64,000 nt of DNA from Bubalus kerabau (Eukaryota; Chordata; Mammalia; Artiodactyla; Bovidae). The notes under the pieces were generated by a model. That model was not told the DNA's origin, ran no database searches, and saw only the letters and a program-made list of their open reading frames with translations. The number at the start of each line of letters is the position of its first letter. Position 1 is the stretch's first letter. Of the stretch, positions 22,898 through 34,937 are shown piece after piece. The position numbers and the translations under genes were made by a program. The stretch spans positions 48,443,501 through 48,507,500 of the forward strand of contig NC_073628.1 in assembly GCF_029407905.1 (NCBI RefSeq). Reading direction: 5' to 3'.

Positions 22898-23927
22898 GAG
22901 ATGGGAATGCCAGACCATCTTACATGCCTCCTGAGAAACCTTTATTCAGGTCAAGAAGAAACAATTAGAACCATAAATAGAACAATGGACTGTTTCAAAA
23001 TTGGAATAGGAGCACATCAAGGCTGTATATTGTCACCCTGTTTATTTAACATATATGCAGAATCCATCATGCAAAATCCCAGACTGGATGAAGCACAAGC
23101 TGGAATTAAGGTTGCCAGGAGAAATATCAATAACCTCAGCTATGCAGATGACACCACCCTTATGGCAGAAAGTGAAGAGGAACTAAACAGCCTCTTGTTG
23201 AAGGGGAAGGAAGAGAATGAACAAGCTGACTTAAAACTCAACATTCAAAAAACTAAGATCATGACATTTGGTCCCATCACTTCATGGCAAATAGATGGGG
23301 AAAGAATGGAAATAGTGACAGAATTTATTTTCTTGGTCTCCAAAATCACTGCAGCCATAAAATTAAAAGTCACTTGCTCCTTGGAATAAAAGCTATGACC
23401 AACCTAGACAGCCTATTAAAAAACAGAGAGAGACATTACTTTGCCAAATATAGGTCCTGCCATATAAAGATCCATATATCAAATCTATGGTTTTCCCAGT
23501 AGTCATGTATCGATGTGAGAGTTGAACCATAAGAAGGTTGAGTGCCAAAGAATTAATGTTTTTAAACTGTTGTGTTGGAGAAGACTCTTGGGAGTCCCTT
23601 GGACAGCTAGGAAATCAAACCAGTCAATCCTGAAAAAATAAGTTATGAATATTCATTGGAAGGACTGATGCTGAAGCTGAGGCTCCAATACTTTGCCCTC
23701 CTGATGCTAAAAGCCAACTCATTAGAAAAGCCCTGATGCTGGGAAAGATTGAGGGCAGGAAGAGAAGGGGGCAGCAGAGGATGAGATGGTTGGGTGACAT
23801 TACCGACTCAATGGACATTGGTTTGAGCAAATTCCAGGTGATGCTGAAGGAATGGGAAGCCTGGTATGCCACAGTCCATGGGGTCACAAAGAGTCAGACA
23901 CAACTGCATGACCCCAAAATGATGATG
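22898..23927 (+). mobile_element. BovB LINE inserted just inside LTR copy 1
   Basis: Begins in the reverse transcriptase (GMPDHLTCLLRNLYSGQEET) and includes the catalytic YADD box (NNLSYADDTTLMAESEEELN, about 23128-23187) and the C-terminal region, ending with CAAAGAGTCAGACACAACTG and a GATGATGAAA tail. Frame breaks near 23285 and beyond. It is 5' truncated and bracketed by a 10-base direct repeat. The retroviral leader resumes at 23938. Confidence 0.96.
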
Positions 23928-23937
23928 AAATCTTAAA

Positions 23938-24010
23938 ATCAGATGTGTGGTCTCAGCTAGAAGTCCAGGGGTTCAAGTCCCAATCTGAGCAGCACAGTTT
24001 CAAAGCCATG
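23938..24010 (+). mobile_element. Retroviral leader remnant continuing LTR copy 1
   Basis: ATCAGATGTGTGG after the BovB lines up with CCAGGTGTGTGG in the leader of LTR copy 2 (reverse complement, near 29783-29794). The two copies then diverge. It contains a GGGGTTCAAGTCCCAATC stretch. Extent past 24010 is unclear. Confidence 0.55.
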
Positions 24011-24290
24011 TGTTTCATGATATTTTTCTTCACATTTTTTCGTTACCCTTGGATTAATCAAGTGTTTTCATTTTACTTTTTTTTCTCACACAGTAATTTG
24101 TTGCATGTGTATTTTTATTACATTTGAGATTAAACATGTATCTTTGATTTATTACAGTCCAATACAAATTATTACTTTACAACTTTTCCAGTAATAGAGG
24201 AACACTAGGACTCTTTTACTGTATTTGTCTCTATCCCACACCAGCTGTTAATATTTTCATACATTTAAAATTTTTATATATTTTTACCCA
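24011..24290. other. Unassigned AT-rich DNA
   Basis: Could be further retroviral internal sequence, but nothing recognisable remains. Confidence 0.4.
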
Positions 24291-25270
24291 GAAGGTATTA
24301 CAATTGTTTTGTTCAATCAAATTTAATTTTTAAAACAGTCTTGTTGTGCTATAATTGATACACAAAGAGTTGCATATATGGAATGTATACAATTTAATGA
24401 ATTTGTAGATATGTAAATATCCATAAAGTCTTCACCACAATCAAAGTAATAGACACATGCAACAACTCCCAGAGTTTTTGGTGTCCTTTGTTTTTCAAAA
24501 TTTATTTGAGTATTCCTTATATTTCCCCAAATGTTTAATATTTTCTCTGCACTTCACACCATCCTTTAATTCAACGTTTTCCTTTGTGATGTGTTTCTAC
24601 CTAAAATTTTTCTTTATTCCATCTTTTGATATAAGTTTATTGGTCACCAATTCTCTATTTTTGTCAGAAAACATCTTAATTCCATTTTCATATCTATGCA
24701 ATATTTTGGGGGTTAGAGAATTTAAGACAGTTATTTTTTTTCTCAGAACTTTGAAGCTATCATTATATTCTTATGACTTCTAATAATTTATGTTGAGCAG
24801 CCAACTGGGGTCTTTTTGCTACTTTGAAATTAAAAGACTTGCTTTTCTCTGAAATTTTTTAATCTTTTCATTGAAATATAACATCCATAAAGAAAAACGC
24901 ATACAACTGGTTGCTTTTAAAACTTTCTCCTTGGCGTTTAGCATTTTTGGCTTTGATGTGCACAAGTGGTTTTGGCGGTTGTTTAATTCTGATCGGAACT
25001 TTCAAAGCTTCTTGAATTTATAGGTGATAGTTCTCATCAGTTTGGAGAACTCTCAGCCTTCATCACTTAAAGTATTTATTTGCCCTATTATCTCTCTTCT
25101 TTTCATCTGTGGCTCTAAGTAAAATTGTGTGTGATCTTTACATATTGCCCATATATCTCTCTTGCTATTGTCTGTTCTTTATATTATTTTTACTCTCTGA
25201 AAATAGAAATAGAAAATTTGTACAATGTATAAATAAAGACTATCTCACTGAAAATTTCAGTCCTATTTAC
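24291..25270 (-). mobile_element. Old L1M-like 3' region (patchy)
   Basis: 24340-24480 carries a diverged form of a recurrent L1 3'-region phrase (TGTGCTATAATTGATACACA ... CATAAAGTCTTCACCACAATC), and 24860-24930 has a similar AATATAACATCCATAAAG piece. The intervening and following T-rich sequence is compatible with the same old LINE but is not certain. The 108-codon frame at 24457-24783 is low-complexity. Confidence 0.4.
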
Positions 25271-25942
25271 AAATTTAAATGATGTGATCACAAATTAGGG
25301 GACAACAAAACGGAATTGTATCACTTAGCAACTTCCCTATTCAGTGCAATTCTTATAAGTGTAATTAAAGATCAATGAAGCAAGTGTTTAAATGCAGCCA
25401 ACTTAATTGCCACAATTGTATGATTTGGATTAATAATAAATGTGCTAATGATAGTATAATATTAAACATTCAGTGCAGTTATCAAAAGTCAATTAAGAGA
25501 TAATTGTAAATCAGTAAGCCTCAGTAATGAGAAGAACCCACTCTTTTGGAAAACTTGTTGACAAGGAAAAATAAAATCCCAATTTTCTTGCTTTTAGTAC
25601 TTAATTTAATCATATATGGAAAGTACAGAAAAATTTAAAATTCAATTTCACTAGATTGTAAGAAGATTGCTACCACCTTCTGATATAGATCATCAAGCAA
25701 ACATTACAACTCCAAGAGATTATAGCCTAGCCTGGTGTCTAAAGAACCGTTCTCAAGAGTGACTATTTCCTATGATTCCTTCCTCAACAAGACCGCGTTC
25801 AAGCAGATTCTTCTGCTTCCTGCCTCTTTGTGCTTTATCCCTCACTCATTTCTGGGTTTCTGGTAGAGGATTTGCCTTGTTCACAAACTTAAAACAAAGT
25901 TGAGAAATGTTACTCTAACTATGAAATAAATAAACCTAAGTA
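25271..25942. other. Unassigned, repeat-free DNA
   Basis: No transposon signature. 25271-25520 contains several TTAATT/CAATTA motifs and is discussed as a possible conserved non-coding element. Confidence 0.4.
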
Positions 25943-26461
25943 TGCTGCTGTTTGTTTAATTTCTAAGTTGTGTCCCTTTCCTTGTAACCTCATTTGTTAT
26001 AGCCCAGGAGGCTTTTCTGTCCATGGGATCTCCCAGGCAAAAATACTGGATGGGATTGTTATTGCCTTCTCCAGGGGATCTTCCGGAGAAGGCAATGGCA
26101 CCCCACTCCAGCACCCTTGCCTGGAAAATCCCATGGGCAGAGGAGCCTGGTAGGCTGCAGTCCATGGGGTCGCTAAGAGTTGGACACGACTGAGCGACTT
26201 CACTTTCACTTTTCACTTTCCTGCATTGGAGAAGGAAATGGCAACTCACTGCAGTGTTCTTGCCTGGAGAATCCCAGGGACGGGGGAGCCTGGTGGGCTG
26301 CCATCTATGGGGACACACAGAGTCAGACAGGACTGAAGCAACTTAGCAGCAGCAGCAGCAGGGGATCTTCCCTACTCAGGGATGGAACCCAGGTCTCCTG
26401 CTTGGCAGGTGTCTCTCGTTGGGCAGATGGATTCTTTACCACTGAGTCACCTAGGAAGCCC
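25943..26461 (-). mobile_element. Bov-tA SINE split by a BOV-A2
   Basis: The reverse-complement Bov-tA occupies 25943-26084 and resumes at 26372-26461, ending with the tRNA-like head (GACTCAGTGGTAAAGAATCC type). The gap is exactly filled by BOV-A2. Confidence 0.93.
26085..26359 (+). mobile_element. BOV-A2 SINE nested in Bov-tA, with TSD
   Basis: Both monomers and (CAG)n tail. The 12-base direct repeat AGGGGATCTTCC at 26073-26084 and 26360-26371 brackets it. This is part of the older Bov-tA duplicated at insertion, so the order of events is certain. Confidence 0.97.
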
Positions 26462-26929
26462 AATACTGATTATAAACTCTACAATTAAAAAGGCTGATTT
26501 TTTAGCGTTCCAGCAGAGTTTTCTTTAGCTTATCTTTTTCTCGCACTTAAAATACCAAAAACCAGCAAAAAAAAAAAAAAAAAGGCAAACACACACACAC
26601 ACAAGCCATCATTTCAATCAAGAAACAGGGTGGTTTGAATTTGGAAAATTTAAGACAGTTGAATGTACTAAAAGAGAAGGATTAATCTATTAGGATAATT
26701 TCTGTGGACAAAATTCAGAACATGCACATTTGAATTTCACTGAAAGTCTGGCACCAGGCTGAACACTAGGAAAAGACAAGATATTCTTTTTAGCATTTGA
26801 GAGACCTGAACTTGCTTTCCTTCAGATTTAAATGAAAATCAAAACAAAATAAGCCTCTGTAATAGAAATTCATTAGCTTGACACTTATTTGCTAACCAAC
26901 TTCTCTTATGTCACCAGTATCTCCCTATA
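26462..26929. other. Unassigned DNA with A-run and (AC)n
   Basis: A run of about 18 A at 26566-26583 and CA repeat at 26588-26602. The rest may be retroviral internal sequence, but I cannot show it. Confidence 0.45.
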
Positions 26930-27888
26930 AATGCTGTCTCTAAGCAGGGCCACCTTTAGCCTGGGGTCACTTCAGTCTTCTGATTGCAAAATCATCAGTG
27001 GCTGAGAAACCACTGTCACTCTCTGCTGTCTGGGGAATTCCTGCTTCTGATTTCCTGGCTGATTGCACAGGGCTCATCAATTGCAATCCTCTCTCCAGCG
27101 TCCCTTCTATCCACACAGGGTATACTAGTCCTGTCTGGGTGCCCATGGGCCTAGCGGGCCACCATGACCAGATTGGCCCAGAAAAGTTGATTTCCCTTAG
27201 GCCTTCCTTGGTGGCTCAGGTAGTAAAGAATCTGCCTTCAGTGCAAGAGACCTGGGTTTGATCCGTGGGTTGGGAAGATCCCCTGAAAAGTGAAAAGGCT
27301 ACCCACTCCAGTATTCTTGCCTGGAGAAATCCATGGACAGTGGAGCCTGGTGGGCTTCAGTCCATGGAATCACAGAGTCAGACTCAACTGAGCAGCTAAC
27401 ACTTTCCCTAGATGATCTCTGAGGAGACAAAACCACTACCCTCACTTGGGCTGTTTGCATTTTTCTTTCAGTGTGTTCAGTTTTTCTGGCCTATTATTGA
27501 AAACTGACTTAGCTAATTGGAACAAGTTATTCCTCAGAGTCTGAGGACAAGCAGCTGCTTTCTGAATTTGGTGCCTCACGTCTTGGGCAGATTGAGCTAC
27601 TGAATGCGTAGCCAAAAGGGCCTGTGCCTCGAGGGAGGAGGAGGCGACACTAGTCATGTGGGGGAGACTCAGCTAAAATGCCCTCTGTATTCTTTCTAGC
27701 TGCACCTGCTTTAAATTCCTTCTGGGCTCCATTGCCTAGATAAAAGTCCATGAAAATTTGAACATAGGTTACTTCATTCCATTTTAAATTTCCTAACTCA
27801 TATTGTGGCCAAACCTGATTACATAATTTAATACTTTTTTTTTTTAATTCCCGTTGTCTGAATATTTCCCAATCCCAAAGCACATGGC
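26930..27888 (-). pseudogene. Endogenous retrovirus gag (to protease edge) remnant
   Basis: On the minus strand, 27650-27883 gives a matrix-like segment (KLCNQVWPQYELG, then YVQIFMDFYLGNG) and 27442-27657 gives a capsid C-terminal-like segment (AQSAQDVRHQIQK, FQLAKSVFNN), both in the style of class I/gamma-type gag. Beyond a Bov-tA at 27200-27402, the strip around 27085-27125 reads as a zinc-knuckle-like relic with an internal stop (CG, stop, KGRWREDC). Sequence after it may be the start of protease. Internal deletions and stops make it non-coding. Order and strand agree with LTR copy 2 at 29820-30277 being its 5' LTR. No polymerase or envelope region is present. Confidence 0.72.
27200..27402 (+). 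mobile_element. Bov-tA SINE inside gag remnant
   Basis: Head GCCTTCCTTGGTGGCTCAGG, B-box-like GGTTTGATCC, and the Bov-A body ending with CACAGAGTCAGACTCAACTG. Confidence 0.95.
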
Positions 27889-29410
27889 AGAACCAGACAT
27901 CCTGGAATGTGAAGTCAAGTGGGCCTTAGAAAGCATCACTATGAACAAAGCTAGTGGAGGTGATGGAATTCCAGTTGAGCTATTTCAAATCCTGAAAGAT
28001 GATGCTGAGAAAGTGCTGCACTCAATATGCCAGCAAATTTGGAAAACTCAGCAGTGGCCACAGGACAGGAAAAGGTCAGTTTTCATTCCAATCCCAAAGA
28101 AAGACAATGCCAAAGAATGCTCAAACTACCACACAATTGCACTCATCTCACACACTAGTAAAGTAATGCTCAAAATTCTCCAAGCCAGGCTTCAGCAATA
28201 CGTGAACTGTGAACTTCCTGATGTTCAAGCTAGTTTTAGAAAAGGCAGAGGAACCAGAGATCAAATTGCCAACATGTGCTGGATCATTGAAAAAGCAAGA
28301 GAGTTCCAGAAAAATATCTATTTCTGCTTTATTGACTATACCAAAGCCTTTGACTGTGTGGATCACAATAAACTGTGGAAAATTCTGAAAGAGATGGGAA
28401 TACCAGACCACTGATCTGCCTCTTGAGAAATCTGCATGCAGGTCAGGAAGCAACAGTTAGAACTGGACATGGAACAACAGACTGGTTCCAAATAGGAAAA
28501 GGTGTACGTCCAGGCTGTATATCATCACTCTGCTTATTTAACTTCTATGCAGAGTACATCATGAGAAACGCTGGGCTGGAAGAAGCACAAGCTGGAATCA
28601 AGATTGCAGGGAGAGATATCAATAACCTCAGATATGCAGATGACACCACCCTTATGGCAGAAATTGAAGAGGAACTAAAAGGTCTCTTGATGAAAGTGAA
28701 AGTGGAGAGTGAAAATTTGGCTTAAAGCTCAACATTCAGAAAACAAAGATCATGGCATCCAGTCCCATCACTTCATGGGAAATAGATGGAGAAACAGTGG
28801 AAACAGTGTCAGACTTTATTTTTTTGGGCTCCAAAATCACTACAGATGGTGACTGCAGCCATGAAATTAAAAGACGCTTACTCCTTGGAAGGAAAGTTAT
28901 GACCAAGCATATTGAAAAGCAGAGACATTACTTTGCCAACAAAAGTCCGTCTAGTCAAGGCTATGGTTTTTCCTGTGGTCATGTATGGATGTGAGAGTTG
29001 GACTGTGAAGAAGGCTGAGTGCCGAAGAATTGATGCTTTTGAACTGTGGTGTTGGAGAAGACTCTTGAGAGTCTCTTGGACCGCAAGGAGATCCAACCAG
29101 TCCATTCTGAAGGAGATCAGCCCTGGGATTTCTTTGGAAGGAATGATGCTAAAGCTGAAATTCCAGTACTTTGGCCACCTCATGCGAAGAGTTGACTCAC
29201 TGGAAAAGACTCTGATGCTGGGAGGGATTGGGGGCAGGAGGAGAAGGGGACGACAGAGGATGAGATGGCTGGATGGCATCACCGACTCGATGGACAAGAA
29301 TTTGAGTGAATTCCGGGAGTTGGTGATGGACAGGGAGGCCTGCCATGATGCGATTCATGGGGTTGCAAAGAGTCGGACAAGACTAGTGACTGAACTGAAC
29401 TGAACTGAAC
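27889..29410 (+). mobile_element. BovB LINE, 1.5 kb, inside the retroviral remnant
   Basis: Reverse transcriptase reading starts at PDILECEVKWALESITMNKA and proceeds through SVFIPIPKKDNAKECSNYHT, FRKGRGTRDQIA, CFIDYTKAFDCVDHNKLWKI, the YADD box (NNLRYADDTTLMAEIEEELK, about 28618-28680), FIFLGSKIT and the C-terminal LCWRRLLRVSWTARRSNQ region, to VAKSRTRL. Frameshifts near 28400, 28725 and 28900 break it into four frames. It ends in a (TGAAC)n tail at 29391-29410. It separates the gag remnant from its own leader and LTR. Confidence 0.97.
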
Positions 29411-29819
29411 CCATATTAGACTCACGCCTGATGCGATATCTCTAGCATCACAATTTGTTCAAGAGTTGCTCCTATGATTTTAGATGTTATCCCTTCCAAG
29501 GCAGTCTCCCAACCAGTTGTTAGTGCCCAAAATATTGTCTGAAAGGAAAAACACTGAAGTCATCCTCAGTGATCTTGATGATGTGTGAGAGGTGATCTAG
29601 TTGGAAAGGAAGTGTCAGCACTTGTCAACAAAATGGACATTTTGGAAACTACATAGTTTTTATGCTGTTAAAAGAAGAAAGAAAGACAAAAATGCAACAG
29701 GAATTAACACAGAATGTAGGAGGAAAACCTCAGAGTCAAAAAGAAGAGGATTTATCAAATCCTACAGCAATAATTCTATCCACACACCTGGTTTCAGGAC
29801 TTAATGAAACTCAGTTTCT
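29411..29819 (-). mobile_element. Retroviral leader/5' internal remnant of LTR copy 2
   Basis: The first bases after the LTR (on the minus strand) share the GAGTTTCATTAAGTCCTGAAA leader of the family. The remainder up to the BovB is assigned by position only. The two overlapping 67-68-codon plus-strand frames here look fortuitous. Confidence 0.55.
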
Positions 29820-30277
29820 TGATGTCTCATTGCAGAGTGAATTCAAGGAGAGACAAAGTGGTAGGTAAGAAGAAGTGGATTTATTTAGAGGGAAACACAT
29901 TCCACAGAGTATGGGCCACCTCAGAAGGAGAGAGTGGCTGAAACGGACGGTGCGGTTAGTTTTTATGGGCTGGGTGATTTCATAGGTTAATAAGTGGAAG
30001 GATTATTTCACTTATTTGGGGGGAAGGGGCAGGGATTTCCAGGAATTGGGCCACCATCCGCTCTCTGGTCTTTGATGATTAGCCTCAGAACTGTCATGGT
30101 GCTGGTGGGTGTGTCACTTAGCTTGCTGATATATTCACAATGAGTGTATACTGAGGACCAAGGTCTAGTGGAAGTAACTCATCTGCCTTCTTAGACCTAT
30201 TTGGTTCTAATCAGTTTATGCCATGTCCTCAGGCTGTGCCATTTTTTTAAAAACATGCCCCCTTTCCTCCTTTATCA
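29820..30277 (-). mobile_element. Endogenous retrovirus LTR, copy 2
   Basis: 458 bases homologous to LTR copy 1 in reverse orientation. On the minus strand it has TG at 30277, a CCCATAAAAA TATA-like box, AATAAATCCACTTCTTC as polyadenylation region, and CA end at 29820-29821. It lacks the A15 expansion seen in copy 1. Gag remnant lies on its internal side. Confidence 0.82.
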
Positions 30278-30465
30278 GTTGTATTGGATACAAAAAATAA
30301 AATGATAAATACACACCCAACTACGGCAGTAGTTATAATAAATACAAACAGAATAAATATTTAAAGATAAAGCTAACATTGTCAGATTAGATTATCAAAT
30401 AAAAAATACAAAAGCATAATAAACTTTTAAAAGTATGCTGTGCTTAAAAGACATGTACCTTAAAC
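30278..30465. other. Unassigned A-rich DNA
   Basis: Spacer between the LTR and the next BovB; nothing recognised. Confidence 0.5.
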
Positions 30466-31253
30466 ATCAGATCAGATCAGTTGCTCAGTCGTGTCCGACT
30501 CTTTGCGACCCCATGAATCGCAGCACACCAGGCCTCCCTGTCCAGCACCAACTGCCGGAGTTCACTGAGACTCACGTCCATCGAGTCAGTGATGCCATCC
30601 AGCCATCTCATCCTCAGTCGTCCCCTTCTCCTCCTGCCCCCAATCCCTCCCAGCATCAGAGTCTTTTCCAATGAGTCAACTCTTCCCATGAGGTGGCCAA
30701 AGTACTGGAGTTTCAGCTTTAGCATCATTCCTTCCAAAGAGATACCAGGGCTGATCTCCTTCAGAATGGACTGGTTGGATCTCCTTGCAGTCCAAGGGAC
30801 TCTCAAGAGTCTTCTCCAACACCACAGTTCAAAAGCATCAATTCTGTGGTGCTCAGCCTTCTTCACAGTCCAACTCTCACATCCATACGTGACCACAGGA
30901 AAAACCATAGCCTTGACTAGAAGGACCTTTGTTGGCAAAGTAACGTCTCTGCTTTTGAATATGCTATCTAGGTTGGTCAAAACTTTCCTTCTAAGGAGTA
31001 AGCGTCTTTTAATTTCATGGCTGCAGTCACCATCTGCAGTGATCTTGGAGCCCAGAAAAATAAAGTCTGACACTGTTTCCCCATCTATTTCCCATGAAGT
31101 GATGGGACCGGATACCATGATCTTCGTTTTCTGAATGTTGAGCTTTAAGCCAACTTTTTCACTCTCCACTTTCACTGTCATCAAGAGGCTTTTTAGTTCC
31201 TCTTCACTTTCTGCCATAAGGGTGGTGTCATCTGCATATCTGAGGTTACTGAT
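30466..31253 (-). mobile_element. BovB LINE 3' fragment with open RT C terminus
   Basis: The minus strand keeps one uninterrupted frame (30477-31307, 276 codons, the first codons outside BovB). It runs from the YADD catalytic box (NLRYADDTTLMAES) through FIFLGSKITADGDCSHEIKR, SWTVKKAEHHRIDAFELWCW and the arginine-rich GGRRRRGRLRMRWLDG segment to the terminal VAKSRTRLSN. The 3' tail, on the coding strand, is (CTGAT)n. It is 5' truncated at the RT palm and cannot be active alone. The intact frame and near-consensus sequence suggest a younger insertion than copies at 19-21 kb. Confidence 0.96.
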
Positions 31254-32089
31254 ACAAAACAAATAAGATACAGGTATATTACTATCAGAGAAAACAGAGT
31301 AATGCAAAAAAAAAAATTGCTAGAGAATAGTGATATTACATAATGATCACAAAGTTTATCAAACAGAAATATCACAATTCTATGTCTATGCACACAATCA
31401 CATAAATTCAATACATATAAAACAAATATTGACAATTAAAAGAAATAGAGAAATTTACAATCATGACGGAAGTGTTAAAAACTTTTATAACTAATAGAAT
31501 AAGCAGACAAAAAGAAGCAAGGAGAATATGCAAAAAGCAGTACAAAGTAATTATGTATATGTAAGTTACATATGCAGGAACTGAATCCAACAAGGACAAA
31601 AATTAAAAATAATACTTTTTCTGTACCCACTTCAAGATAACTAAAATAAAGCTAGGTGTAAAAGTATTTTTGGCTTACAGTGAAATTTTATCCAAGAACA
31701 TAGACATAAACTCAAAAACTACTTTCTAATCTCTTTTATTACAGGAATATTTCCATTTGCATTTGAACAGTTAACTTTAAAAGATGAATTCCTGACCCCA
31801 AAGTCTATCTTGTGAGATAACAAGCACTATATTCTTTTCTGGCTCTAATGCTGCAGTTTTAGTTAGGCTTGACAATAGCTCTAATAGAAGACTCAGCTCA
31901 TATGTCATCATTGTTGTTTACTGTGAGTAGTTCAATAAAATTTAATTACACACGGACTAAAAGTTTATGTATCATTGGTTTAAAATCCTGAACTGTGAAG
32001 GCTAACAGATCTGGATTTAAATGCAATTTTGATACTTGATGACTGTGAGGTTGAGCAAATTAGCTACTTAATATCGAAATGGAAATAAA
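31254..32089. other. Unassigned AT-rich DNA
   Basis: No gene or repeat family recognised. The two T-rich minus-strand frames at 31193-31599 lack features of a real protein. Confidence 0.5.
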
Positions 32090-33061
32090 AAACAATAAAT
32101 TATAAAATTTAATAAATCAATAAAGTTATAAATAAAACTTAATAAATTCATAATATTAAAAATTTTTGGTTTATAATATTTATATATTATTTATATATTA
32201 TATATATTATAAATATATTATATATTTATTGTTAATGACATAATATAATATAATTATATATAGTAAAATAATACAATAATATATATAACTGTTATATTAT
32301 TATATACTATTAAATATAATTATATATATTATATATAATAATTATATATAATTATATATATTATATATAATAATTATATATATTTTTAATACATATTATA
32401 TCATGTATAATTTAATATACATAATATATAAATAGTAATGCTAATGTAATTAATATATAGATAATATAACAACATATATATTATATATTAGTATATATAA
32501 ATTATTTATAAATAGATACATTATATATAAAATATATAAAAAATATATATTAAATTATATTATATAAATTAACATACATATATATTATATTATATATTAT
32601 TTCATATATTATATATTGTATATGATTATATATTATAGTATACATTAAATATTATATTTTATATATAATATATAATATAATTAATCATAATATATAATCC
32701 ATATATAAAATATATACTATAATATATATAATTATATATAATATATAAAATTATATACTATTTATAATATATTATTACATATAACAAATATATATGTATT
32801 TATATATAATATAAGTAATTATATATAAATATATGTAATTATATTATATAATTATATACATAATATATAAAACATATCATTATAATTATATATATCATAT
32901 ATATCATATATATAATACAAATGGTATAATTATATATAATTATATAATATAATATAATAATATATATAATATAATATGTAAAAATATAATAACTGTACTA
33001 TGATAATTATGTAATAATATAATAATTATATATACAATGATAATTATGCAATAAAATAATC

Positions 33062-33086
33062 AAATCAGATCATATCAGTCGCTCAT
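33062..33086 (-). mobile_element. BovB 3'-tail scrap within AT block
   Basis: AAATCAGATCATATCAGTCG resembles the (ATCAG)n-type tail plus first bases of a reverse-oriented BovB 3' end, as at 30466 and 37287. About 25 bases survive. Confidence 0.55.
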
Positions 33087-33268
33087 ATAATATGATAATT
33101 ATAATATATATTATGTAATTATAATAATTTTTATATTTAATACTTATATAAAATTATATATGCATAATCATATACAATTATATATAATTATTATATTATA
33201 TATATAATATATACAGTATATGTATATACTACATATGTATTTAGTATATATAGTATATATACTATATA

Positions 33269-33539
33269 GAGGGCAATGGCACCCCACTCCAGTACTCTTG
33301 CCTGGAAAATCCCATGAACGGAGGAGCCTGGTAGGCTGCAGTCCATGAGTTCGCTAAGAGTCGGATAGGTCTGAGCATCCACTTTCACTTTTCACTTTCC
33401 TGCATTGAAGAAAGAAATGGCAACCCACTCTAGTGTCCTTGCCTGGAGAATCCCAGGGACAGGGGAGCCTGGTGGGCTGCCGTCTGTGGGGTTGCACAGA
33501 GTCGGACACGACTGAAGTGACTAAGCAGCAGCAGCAGCA
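33269..33539 (+). mobile_element. BOV-A2 SINE in AT block (1)
   Basis: Both monomers with a (CAG)n tail, flanked by AT repeat in which a target duplication cannot be distinguished. Confidence 0.96.
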
Positions 33540-33764
33540 TACATAACATATATAATATTATATATATAATATTATATCTATGTATATATATATACTATAA
33601 TATATATAATGGTATATATAATATATATAATATATTAATACTATATATAATAATACATATATATTTTATATATTGTAATATATAAATGTATATTATATAA
33701 TATATAAATAATTAATATACATTATATATATTATATATATTTAATATTATATATGTATTATATC

Positions 33765-34036
33765 AGAGAAGGCGATGGCACCCCACTCCAGTACTCTTGC
33801 CTGGAAAATCCCATGGATGGAGGAGCCTGGTGGCATGCAGTCCATGGGGTCGCGAAGAGTCGCACACAACTGAGCTTCTTCACTTTCCAATTTTCACTTT
33901 CATGCATTGGAGAAGGAAATGGCAACCCATTCATGTATTCTTACCTGGAGAATCCCAGGGACGAGGGAGCCTGGTGTGCTGCCATCTATGGGGTTGCACA
34001 GAGTCAGACACGACTGAAGCGACTTAGCAGCAGAAG
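33765..34036 (+). mobile_element. BOV-A2 SINE in AT block (2)
   Basis: Both monomers; tail GACTTAGCAGCAGAAGC. Same orientation as the copy 230 bases upstream. Confidence 0.96.
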
Positions 34037-34522
34037 CATATGCATTATATATAATAATATATATAATATATTATTTTCAGTATATTAATATATTATATGT
34101 AATAAAGAATTATAAATAATTATATTATAATTATATAACCATATGATTAATTATTATACAATTAATATTATATAATTATGTATTATAAAATAATTATATA
34201 ATGATATAAGTGTCATTAATTATAATAATTAATATAATATTATTAGTATATTATTATTTTATATTATATATATAATATATATAATATAATATATATTATA
34301 TTATATATATTATATAATATTATACATTATATTATATAGTATATATAATTATATTTTATATATTATATATACTACATCATATGTATTATAGATATTATAG
34401 TTATATTATAGTATGTATTATATAATATATTATAATACATATCATATATATAATGTATAATATCATATGTATTATATTATATACATAGTACAATATAATA
34501 ATATATAATATATATGTAATAC

Positions 34523-34638
34523 TGTGAGTCTGAGTGAACTCCAGGAGTTGGTGATGGACAGGGAGGCCTGGCATGCTGCGATTCATGGGGTCGCAAAGAG
34601 TCGGACACAACTGAGTGACTGATCTGATCTGATCTGAT
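34523..34638 (+). mobile_element. BovB 3' end in AT block
   Basis: Only the last about 100 bases of BovB (CTCCAGGAGTTGGTGATGGA ... AGTCGGACACAACTGAGTGA) plus a (CTGAT)n tail. Confidence 0.93.
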
Positions 34639-34937
34639 ATATAATAATAGTATATAGTATTTAATTATATATTATATTATATATGTTTCATATATATATT
34701 TATATATTTTATACATATAATGATAGTATATATCATTATATATATCTCATTATATATTTTATATAATGAAAGTTTATATTGTATATTATATATATAAATA
34801 ATATATAATTATATATTCTATTGTGCATATTTTATATATATAATGATAGTATCTATATTATATATTTATATATATGAGTTATGTACATATTATATATATT
34901 ATTTATGTGTATTATAATGTATATATATTTAATACAT

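Noticed and set aside
30477..31307. A 276-codon open frame as a possible host gene
   Set aside because: It is the C-terminal end of BovB reverse transcriptase with its first codons outside the element; truncated and repeated many times in the window.
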